A stretch of 5,141 bases of DNA from Verrucomicrobiales bacterium (GTDB taxonomy: Bacteria; Verrucomicrobiota; Verrucomicrobiia; Verrucomicrobiales; DEV007), in assembly GCA_003232855.1 (NCBI GenBank), contig QIKC01000199.1:1-5141 (forward strand), written 5' to 3'. Every line of letters starts with the position of its first letter. Within the stretch, counting starts at the first letter, position 1. Under the pieces are notes generated by a model that worked only from the letters and a program-made list of their open reading frames with translations, was not told where the DNA came from and searched no databases. The position numbers were made by a program, and so were the translations under genes. Positions 1 through 5,141 of the stretch are shown piece by piece.

Positions 1-254
1 GTCTCGGCCACCTCGGCTTCTCGATTTCGACAGGATCTGCCTGTAGCTCGGGCGCAGAGAGCGGGTCGCACGTCCTCGCCGCCATGGGATTCCCTGCCCG
101 AGACATCGACCGAGCGCTGCGCATCAGTTCCGGGCCGAGCACGACCGCTGAGAATTGGCAGGCGCTCGAAGACGCAATGGTCGAAGTCTCGATACAACTC
201 GGCGAGGGCGATCGCCCCGGAACCGGCGCCAGCCTCGACCTGCGCAACCTCTAG
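1..254 (+). CDS. Cysteine desulfurase, NifS/IscS type (C-terminal part; 5' end outside window)
   Basis: The reading frame enters from the left edge (first whole codon at base 3) and ends at TAG 252-254, giving 83 residues. Visible residues 9-17 read STGSACSSG, the loop carrying the catalytic cysteine (codon 42-44) of group I cysteine desulfurases. It is followed by the usual SHVLAAMG stretch and RISSGPSTT, matching the RISLG/FSLG-type segment near the C-terminus of the family. These PLP enzymes convert L-cysteine to alanine and hold the sulfur as a persulfide for Fe-S cluster assembly, tRNA thiolation or other uses; some also act on selenocysteine. The PLP lysine lies upstream and cannot be checked. 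The tail beyond the core is short and polar. The family is clear, but whether it is IscS, NifS or a selenium-related version cannot be told from this fragment. It converges on the next gene across a 107-base spacer. Confidence 0.93.
   Translation, partial: LGHLGFSISTGSACSSGAESGSHVLAAMGFPARDIDRALRISSGPSTTAENWQALEDAMVEVSIQLGEGDRPGTGASLDLRNL
206..217. repeat. GGGCGATCGCCC palindrome (HIP1-like)
   Basis: A perfect 12-base palindrome inside the cysteine desulfurase coding region. Its core GCGATCGC is identical to the HIP1 octamer known as an abundant repeat in many cyanobacterial genomes. It is one of four copies of the octamer in this window. Confidence 0.6.
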
Positions 255-306
255 TTCGGTGCCGTTTCTGCATTCCACACCGCACCCGCCGGGGTCAACG
301 CCCCCA

Positions 307-356
307 GCTACAGGGCGACAGCCAGCTGTAGCCGGCCGCGGTGAGGCCGGGGGGGG
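307..356. terminator. Two tandem hairpins in the convergent spacer, possible bidirectional terminator
   Basis: The spacer 255-361 between two genes that point at each other holds no credible gene. It does hold two adjacent inverted repeats: GCTACAG (307-313) with CTGTAGC (326-332), loop 12 bases; and CCGGCC (332-337) with GGCCGG (345-350), loop 7 bases. The second stem runs straight into a run of eight G (349-356). The stems share base 332, so they may be alternatives or stack end to end. Neither strand has a T-tract after a stem, so this is not a canonical intrinsic terminator. The position between two gene ends is what suggests a role in termination or mRNA 3'-end protection. Confidence 0.4.
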
Positions 357-361
357 CGCCT

Positions 362-3300
362 TTACGGCACCTGCTGCGGGTGCTGAAGGTAGGCGATCAA
401 GTCCCGCACCTGCTCCGGGCTCATCGCGAGAAGTAGCCCATCGGGCATCATCGACGCGGGCGAGGTATGGCGCTTACTGATCTCGCCCTTTTCGACCGTC
501 ACCTCCGCCGTGATTTGACGCAGTGTTAGTGTTTTCTCGTCCTCCCGCGCCACTACGCCAGTGAGAATCCGCCCGTCAGCTAGTGTCAGCACCGACATCT
601 GATAGTCGATGCTCAACACGGCGCTGGGATCGAGAATATTTTCTAACAAATAACCAATATCGGAGCGACCCGACCCAGTCAAATCCGGCCCGATCGCCCC
701 CCCTTCAGTTCCGCAGACGGCCGCGAACAGCTGCCGCCCTTTCCCCAGATCCGCCGCAGCGAGGAAATCGGGCGTCAATTTGCCTAACCATCCGGCGATC
801 AGCTCGCGCTTGCCGACCGCCGACTCGCGCACCTGGCCCCAGACTTCCGCGAGTTTGGCATTGAGTTTTTCATCCCCGAAGGCACGAATTTGCCGAGCTT
901 GGAACGCGCTGAGGCCGTCCCGAGGGATCTTACCGGCTCGCATGTTATCCAACATCGTCGCCGCCCAGGCCGGGCGCGACGCCAGCACTTCGATCAAACC
1001 GGAACGCTCTGCGGAAGGCAGATATTGATAGCGCATGGCGAGCCGATGCCCCAGCGCCGGATCGTCGAACACGGCCAGGCCGCGCACCGCCAGCGCCCCG
1101 AGATCACGGTCGAGGAGCAGCGCCTCGCAGATCTTCCGCAGGTCGTCGGGGCGGTTCTCGATTAAGGTCGCCAGCGCCGACTTGCGCGCTGCGGGATCGA
1201 GCGTCTTATCCAAGGCGATCGCCCTGATCGCATCCAGCGCACGGCCATCGCCAAAGAGGACACTGAGCTCACGCACCAGCTCGACGACCACCGGATCGGG
1301 CGCCTCGGGTAGCGAGGCCAGCAGTGACTCCCAAGCCGCCGGCATCGGCACCTTGCGCCACCCTTTGAACGCATCCCCGATCCCCCGCAGCAGCGACACC
1401 CGAACGGCGGGCGCGGATTTCGCCGCCAGATCTAACAGAGCCTCAAGTGGTACCGAATCCTCGGCGACCCGCCCGGCAAGGCTTCGCGCTATCCAGCGCA
1501 GGGTCTGCGGCCAGCGACAGTTCTCAGCGATCCGCACCAGCGCCATCGGATCGGCTTCGCCCAACGGCATGAGCCCGTACCAAACCATGGCCGGCAGGTT
1601 GTGATCCGCTGCATCCTCGTCTCGCGATGCCAATGCCGTACCGAGCTCGGCACGCTGTGCGAACGGCAGTCGCTGCAGGCTGGACGCCAACGCCAGACGC
1701 ACCAGAGCGGAGGGATCCGCCGTGGCGATTTTCACGAACTTTTTGAATTCTGCATCCGGTATCGCTGTGGGCATCGCCTCCGCGCGCGGCCCCATTAACG
1801 TGTCGATGGGTTGTGCATCGGTGAGGAAACGGATCGCCCAGACGCGCAGGCGCTCGTCCGCATCGTCGAGCAGCAGGCGCAAGCCCGCGCGGCTGGTCTC
1901 GCCCATCGCGTATAACGTCCACAGAGCGCGCAATCGAATCACCGTCGCCGTCTCACCGGCGATCGCCCCACGCAGCGCGGCGACAATCTCATCACGCCGA
2001 CCGATCGATACCGCGACATTGCGCAACTGCCGTTCGAACCAGACGTTAGGCCGGCGCAACAGCCGCCGCACAGCATCCGCGTCCGGGGAAACGAGATCGG
2101 CCAGGTCGGGCGCGATCGACTCTCCGTAGGAGATGCGAAAAATCCGACCGCTGCTCCGATGCACGCCGGTGCTGTCATGGCATTCGCCAGTATCACTCCA
2201 GTCCAAAAGGTAGGCCGCACCGTCCGGCCCCTGACGGATATCGATACCCCGAAACCAGCGGTCGCCGGTAACGAAAACATCGCTCTGATGGCGCCCGACA
2301 TAACCGCTGCCCCGCCGCTCCAACCGCTCCACATTGGTGCGCCGACCGTGCAGGTTCATCGTGAACAGGCGCCCGCGAAAATCTGCGGGCCAGCCCTTGC
2401 CCTGATAAATCATCATGCCGACATGCGCATGACCACCGCCGAACGCATTGGCCGCCCCGTCCCGAGACGCCTTCCAATCCCCCACCGTATCGAAATGCCA
2501 ATGATCCGCGTGCGTGTCGATGCGTTCGAAAACCCCGGGGTTTCGAGACACGCCAGCACGCTCCAAAAAGTGCGCCCCCGAGATCCCGTGCCATAGATGG
2601 CCGTTCACCGAATTGATAAAAAATAGCTCACCGTGCTCGTCCCAATCATGCCCCCAGGGGTTCGTCGTGCCGTGCGAGACGACCTCGAACACGCCCGTCT
2701 GCGGGTGGTAACGCCAGATGCCGCCCTTGATCGGAATACGCTCCGACGACGGAGTGCCAGGGGCACCAACGCTGCCCGGACAGGCATGTCCGCAACGCCC
2801 GTAGAGCCAGCCGTCCGGCCCCCAGCGCAGGCCGTTGGCGAAATTGTGGTAATTGCTAGTCGCCACCTCGAACCCGTCGAGCTTCACCTGCGGGGGACCA
2901 TCGGCAATGTCGTCCCCGTCGAGATCCGGGATGAACAGCAAACGCGGCGGGCACATCACCCAGACTCCGCCACGCCCGACCTCGACGCTGGTCAGCAACT
3001 GCAAGTTATCGGCGAAGACCTTGCGCGACTCCGCCCGGCCATCGCCATCCGCATCATGAAAAATCAACACGCGATCGCGCAGCGCCAGATCGAAACGCTT
3101 CGCCCGCTCCGCGTAAGTAAAATTCTCCGCCACCCACATCCGCCCGCGCGCGTCCCACGCCATGGCGATCGGATTGCGCACCTGCGGCTCCGCAGCGAAC
3201 ACCGTCGCGCGAAACCCTTCCGGCAAATCAATAAGACCGAGAGCCTCCGCAGCAGCGGGCGGCCCATCGCCGGCCTCGGGCTCGCTGTCATAGGGCTCGG

Positions 3301-3424
3301 GAAACGCGCCCTCCCCCGCCCGGCCCAGCGCCCCAGACAGAACGATCGCAGCCATCGCAAACCCGATTCGCCTAAGCCCCATAGCTGAACTGGCAGGCCG
3401 TGACGCAGCGGGAGGCTTCCTCAT
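362..3424 (-). CDS. Secreted PVC-type dehydrogenase with C-terminal cytochrome-like domain lacking CxxCH
   Basis: This encodes about 1020 residues, ending at TAA (362-364). Residues 1-36 look like an export signal: a basic start with an RR pair at 18-19, then hydrophobic IGFAMAAIVLSGALG (20-34) and a plausible cleavage site near residue 36, so the protein is probably periplasmic. Residues about 66-433 resemble the PVC-type membrane-bound dehydrogenase propeller (TIGR02604-like). Landmarks are DLPEGF, NPIAMAWD, DADGDG (124-129), DLDGDD (167-172), ANGLRWGPDGWLYGR, DTHADHWHFD, GGGHAHVGMM and DTGECHDSTGVHRSSGRI. Residues about 445-890 are helical and resemble HEAT/ARM repeats. Residues about 893-1014 match the PVC heme-binding domain (TIGR02603-like) with IGPDLTG, LLENILDPS, DGRILTGVV and SMMPDGLL. 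Cys904 stands where CxxCH should begin, but the second Cys and the His are absent. Such proteins are presumed to oxidise sugars or alcohols and pass electrons to the heme; the substrate is unknown. The start at 3424 is preferred for its GAGAGA site; ATG 3382 (1006 residues) is the alternative. The frame stays open upstream to 3721, but that stretch overlaps selA and is not protein-like. Confidence 0.92.
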   Translation of the reverse strand: MRKPPAASRPASSAMGLRRIGFAMAAIVLSGALGRAGEGAFPEPYDSEPEAGDGPPAAAEALGLIDLPEGFRATVFAAEPQVRNPIAMAWDARGRMWVAENFTYAERAKRFDLALRDRVLIFHDADGDGRAESRKVFADNLQLLTSVEVGRGGVWVMCPPRLLFIPDLDGDDIADGPPQVKLDGFEVATSNYHNFANGLRWGPDGWLYGRCGHACPGSVGAPGTPSSERIPIKGGIWRYHPQTGVFEVVSHGTTNPWGHDWDEHGELFFINSVNGHLWHGISGAHFLERAGVSRNPGVFERIDTHADHWHFDTVGDWKASRDGAANAFGGGHAHVGMMIYQGKGWPADFRGRLFTMNLHGRRTNVERLERRGSGYVGRHQSDVFVTGDRWFRGIDIRQGPDGAAYLLDWSDTGECHDSTGVHRSSGRIFRISYGESIAPDLADLVSPDADAVRRLLRRPNVWFERQLRNVAVSIGRRDEIVAALRGAIAGETATVIRLRALWTLYAMGETSRAGLRLLLDDADERLRVWAIRFLTDAQPIDTLMGPRAEAMPTAIPDAEFKKFVKIATADPSALVRLALASSLQRLPFAQRAELGTALASRDEDAADHNLPAMVWYGLMPLGEADPMALVRIAENCRWPQTLRWIARSLAGRVAEDSVPLEALLDLAAKSAPAVRVSLLRGIGDAFKGWRKVPMPAAWESLLASLPEAPDPVVVELVRELSVLFGDGRALDAIRAIALDKTLDPAARKSALATLIENRPDDLRKICEALLLDRDLGALAVRGLAVFDDPALGHRLAMRYQYLPSAERSGLIEVLASRPAWAATMLDNMRAGKIPRDGLSAFQARQIRAFGDEKLNAKLAEVWGQVRESAVGKRELIAGWLGKLTPDFLAAADLGKGRQLFAAVCGTEGGAIGPDLTGSGRSDIGYLLENILDPSAVLSIDYQMSVLTLADGRILTGVVAREDEKTLTLRQITAEVTVEKGEISKRHTSPASMMPDGLLLAMSPEQVRDLIAYLQHPQQVP
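698..721 (-). other. Site of the missing heme-attachment motif in the cytochrome-like domain
   Basis: Codons here read A-V-C-G-T-E-G-G (Cys904 is codon 713-715). Relatives of this domain typically read CxxCH, then a few residues, then GEGG and IGPDLTG. The part from the second Cys through the residue before EGG, about six codons, is absent with no frame change. The junction abuts a run of seven G on the coding strand (697-703). No CxxCH is found elsewhere in the protein. Confidence 0.8.
1214..1223. repeat. GGCGATCGCC palindrome (HIP1-like)
   Basis: A perfect 10-base palindrome containing GCGATCGC, within the helical-repeat part of the dehydrogenase gene. Second of four copies of the octamer in the window. 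Confidence 0.6.
1958..1967. repeat. GGCGATCGCC palindrome (HIP1-like)
   Basis: A perfect 10-base palindrome with the same decamer as at 207-216 and 1214-1223, again inside the dehydrogenase coding region. Third of four copies of the octamer. Confidence 0.6.
3070..3079. repeat. CGCGATCGCG palindrome (HIP1-like core)
   Basis: A perfect 10-base palindrome with the GCGATCGC core but C/G flanks in place of the G/C flanks of the other copies. It lies in the propeller-coding part of the dehydrogenase gene. Fourth copy of the octamer. Confidence 0.5.
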
Positions 3425-3551
3425 ACACCATCTCTCGACCGCGCAGGCACGACTGCAAGCCAGAACTCGGACGCCACCCGATCCCGGCGCCGGAACGATC
3501 CGTCCAAGATCGCTGGAACAAACCGCGTTTCTGCGCATCTTGCCCGGGACG
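3425..3551. promoter_or_regulatory. Divergent spacer between the dehydrogenase gene and selA, presumed to hold both promoters
   Basis: The two genes start back to back across 127 bases, so the transcription start signals for both probably lie here or in the coding ends. No convincing -35/-10 pair is visible on either strand. The spacer contains a perfect 10-base palindrome CCGGCGCCGG (3484-3493) flanked by GATC at 3480-3483 and 3497-3500, with a third GATC at 3508-3511. This could be an operator, but nothing ties it to a named regulator. The spacer also reads through as open frame on the minus strand; that translation does not look like a protein. Confidence 0.4.
3431..3436 (-). promoter_or_regulatory. 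Ribosome binding site candidate supporting the dehydrogenase start at 3424
   Basis: On the minus strand GAGAGA lies six bases before ATG 3424-3422. The internal ATG at 3382, which would sit nearer the hydrophobic segment, has no purine-rich site in front of it. This decides weakly for the longer start. Confidence 0.45.
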
Positions 3552-4913
3552 ATGAACAAAGGTGACCTCAGCAAACTCCCAGCGGTCGAAAAGACCATGC
3601 ACGCGCTCGGCGATGTCGGCCTCCCCCGACCGCTCGTTCTCGCCACCGTCAGGGACGCCATCGCCACGCTGCGGGAAACCCCGGAATCGATCCCCGACTT
3701 CGATACCTTCATCGCCACCATGCGTCAGGATTTGGCTGCCCTCCAACGCACCCAGATGACCCCCGTCATCAACGGCACCGGCGTCCTCATCCACACCAAC
3801 CTCGGCCGCTCCCCCCTGCCCGAGAGCGCCGCCGAACGCCTCGTGTCGATCGCCAGCAACTACAGCAACCTCGAACTCGACCTCAACACCGGCGAGCGCG
3901 GCCGCCGCGGCGGCTACCTCGAACGCTGCCTCGCCCTAGTCTCCGGCGCCGACGCCGCCACCCCAGTCAACAACTGCGCCTCCGCCCTCGTCCTCATCCT
4001 GCGCCACCTCGTTCGCGACGGCCGCGGTGAGGTGATCATCTCACGCGGCCAGCTCGTAGAGATCGGCGGCGGCTTCCGTATCCCTGACATTTTGTTAGCC
4101 AGCGGCGCCACCCTGCGCGAAATCGGCACCACCAACAAGACCACCCTCGCCGATTACGAAAACGCCATCGGCGCCTCCACCGCCCTCATCCTCAAGGTAC
4201 ACCAAAGCAACTTCTACATCGGCGGCTTCGTCGAGAACCCGGCGACGGCAGATCTCGCCGCGCTAGCAAAACGGCAGGGCGTGCCCTTCTGCGAAGACCT
4301 CGGCAGCGGCGCCGTAGTGAACACCGAAGACTTCGGCCCCGTCGAACACGAACCGACCCCGGCAGAAATCCTCGCGGCGGGCGTCGATCTAGTCTGCTTC
4401 AGCGGCGACAAGCTACTCGGCGGCCCGCAGGCAGGAATCATCGCCGGCCGCGCAGACCTCGTCGCCGCCATCAAAAAAGAGCCCTTCTACCGCGCCCTGC
4501 GTTGTGACAAATTGATCCTGTCGGCACTCGAGGCCGTAACCTCCGCCTACCTCGAAGGCCGCCACGACGTGCCCCTGCTAACGATGCTCTCAACGCCCCT
4601 CGAAGCGCTGCGCGCACGCGGCCAGGCCATCGTCGAACAGCTCGCCGATCTCCCCATCGCAGCTACCCTCGGCGAAAGCGAATCCCGCATCGGCGGCGGC
4701 ACCATGCCCAAGTCCGCCATCCCCTCGCTCACCCTCGACCTAAAGCCGCAGTCGATGTCAGTCGGCAAGCTCGCCCGGCGGCTCCGTTTCGGCGCCCCCC
4801 CGGTAGTCGGCTACACCGCCGACGGCTCACACCGCATCGATCTGCGCACCGTTTTTCCCCGCCAAGATCAAGCCCTAACCAAAGCGATCCACGCGGCACA
4901 CGATAAAGGCTAA
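3552..4913 (+). CDS. selA: L-seryl-tRNA(Sec) selenium transferase (selenocysteine synthase)
   Basis: SelA is a PLP enzyme that converts seryl-tRNA(Sec) to selenocysteinyl-tRNA(Sec) using selenophosphate; the E. coli enzyme is a cytosolic homodecamer of 463 residues. The 453 residues here cover the full length. The N-terminal region (KLPAVEKTM, residues 8-16) corresponds to the tRNA-contacting domain start SQLPAIDRLL of E. coli. Then come TPVINGTGVLIHTNLGRSPL (70-89), ELDLNTGERGRR (108-119), PVNNCASAL (138-146), SRGQLVEIGGGFRIPD (164-179), GTTNKT (192-197), LKVHQSNFYIGGF (214-226) and DLGSG (249-253). The PLP-lysine motif SGDKLLGGPQAGI has Lys287 as the probable Schiff-base residue, followed by RALRCDK (314-320). 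No key motif is missing. The ATG at 3552 is chosen because the homology begins just after it; the GGGA at 3546-3549 is too close to be a good ribosome site, and TTG 3540 would add four residues. selB, selC and selD are not in the window. Confidence 0.97.
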   Translation: MNKGDLSKLPAVEKTMHALGDVGLPRPLVLATVRDAIATLRETPESIPDFDTFIATMRQDLAALQRTQMTPVINGTGVLIHTNLGRSPLPESAAERLVSIASNYSNLELDLNTGERGRRGGYLERCLALVSGADAATPVNNCASALVLILRHLVRDGRGEVIISRGQLVEIGGGFRIPDILLASGATLREIGTTNKTTLADYENAIGASTALILKVHQSNFYIGGFVENPATADLAALAKRQGVPFCEDLGSGAVVNTEDFGPVEHEPTPAEILAAGVDLVCFSGDKLLGGPQAGIIAGRADLVAAIKKEPFYRALRCDKLILSALEAVTSAYLEGRHDVPLLTMLSTPLEALRARGQAIVEQLADLPIAATLGESESRIGGGTMPKSAIPSLTLDLKPQSMSVGKLARRLRFGAPPVVGYTADGSHRIDLRTVFPRQDQALTKAIHAAHDKG

Positions 4914-5141
4914 TCCTCCTCCGCCTCCAAACCACGAGCCAGCCGCAACCAGCGATCCAGCGAAAAGAAATCGTCGCCTTTGGTAAACAGCTCGGTATAG
5001 CGCGCTGAACTGTCCGTCTCCGAAAAATCGCGCAACAGTTTGGCGAAAACTTCCCACCAATTCAGCGAAAACGGACGCAACAGGTGATCCGGCTCGAACC
5101 CCTCCCGCATAATGAACACACTGCTTGCGCCGAATTTGGAT
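4910..5141 (-). CDS. Unrecognised protein, C-terminal part (5' end outside window)
   Basis: The frame enters from the right edge and runs 76 whole codons to TAG (complement of 4910-4912). I do not recognise the family. The visible part is soluble-looking and rich in aromatic residues, with FSLNWWEVFAKLLRDFSE and FFSLDRWLRLARGL segments that look helical and amphipathic, and an acidic end LEAEED. No membrane segment or catalytic motif can be seen. A GTG at 5119 could be read as a start, but the frame continues upstream with ordinary-looking residues (SKFGASS), so the gene more likely begins beyond the window. It converges on selA with a four-base overlap of the two ends. Being a real gene is supported by the open frame to the edge and the tight packing against selA, not by homology. 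Confidence 0.6.
   Translation of the reverse strand, partial: SKFGASSVFIMREGFEPDHLLRPFSLNWWEVFAKLLRDFSETDSSARYTELFTKGDDFFSLDRWLRLARGLEAEED

Noticed and set aside
211..219. Dehydrogenase residues 211-215 (CGHAC, bases about 2780-2794) as a replacement heme site; coordinates given here are residue numbers
   Set aside because: The order is C-G-H-A-C with no histidine after the second cysteine, and it lies in the propeller where relatives have a similar RCG segment; it is not CxxCH.
259..480. 73-residue plus-strand frame after the cysteine desulfurase
   Set aside because: Pro/Ala/Gly-rich translation of the hairpin spacer and the antisense end of the dehydrogenase gene; no sign of a real protein.
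690..740. A compensated frameshift hiding the CxxCH motif in another frame
   Set aside because: The other two minus-strand frames around the junction contain no Cys-His pair, and homology continues in the same frame on both sides.
1035..1604. 189-residue plus-strand frame opposite the helical-repeat region
   Set aside because: Serine- and arginine-rich antisense shadow without domain signs or ribosome site.
2633..3388. 251-residue plus-strand frame opposite the dehydrogenase propeller
   Set aside because: A shadow of the minus-strand gene in GC-rich DNA; rich in Arg, Pro and Ala with no recognisable motif.
3425..3721. Upstream extension of the dehydrogenase frame by 99 codons on the minus strand
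   Set aside because: It crosses the divergent spacer and the 5' end of selA, its residues are low-complexity and unlike the family, and a signal peptide begins only inside the 3424 or 3382 starts.
3372..3794. 140-residue minus-strand frame across the selA start
   Set aside because: It is antisense to the well-supported selA and overlaps the dehydrogenase start; no family resemblance.
362..4913. Selenocysteine codons (in-frame TGA) in the window, given selA
   Set aside because: No in-frame TGA interrupts the dehydrogenase or selA frames, and Cys904 of the dehydrogenase is an ordinary TGC codon.

Overview
The window is GC-rich bacterial chromosomal DNA, most likely from the Planctomycetes-Verrucomicrobia-Chlamydiae (PVC) superphylum, with Verrucomicrobia-like bacteria the best guess. 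This rests mainly on the long minus-strand gene. Its layout is signal peptide, PVC-type dehydrogenase propeller, helical repeats and a C-terminal heme-domain scaffold, which is an expansion characteristic of Planctomycetes and Verrucomicrobia.

Layout: (1) 1-254, plus strand, the last 83 residues of a NifS/IscS-type cysteine desulfurase including its catalytic-cysteine loop. (2) 255-361, a convergent spacer with two adjacent hairpins and a G8 run. (3) 362-3424, minus strand, a secreted PVC-type dehydrogenase/cytochrome-like protein of about 1020 residues. (4) 3425-3551, a divergent spacer. (5) 3552-4913, plus strand, selA, selenocysteine synthase (453 residues). (6) 4910-5141, minus strand, the C-terminal 76 residues of an unrecognised protein whose stop codon overlaps the selA stop codon.

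The most notable feature is in the large minus-strand gene. Its C-terminal domain resembles the PVC heme-binding domain almost throughout, including the GPDLTG motif and the distal methionines, but the CxxCH heme-attachment motif is missing. The first cysteine is followed directly by the glycine-rich stretch that normally comes after the histidine, as if about six codons had been removed in frame. No CxxCH occurs elsewhere in the protein, so it should not bind c-type heme covalently.

selA implies that the organism inserts selenocysteine into proteins. The cysteine desulfurase could supply sulfur for Fe-S clusters or thiolation, or selenium for selenophosphate synthesis, but no selB, selC or selD is visible and the two genes are separated by the opposing dehydrogenase gene. 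No rRNA, tRNA, CRISPR array or insertion sequence was recognised.
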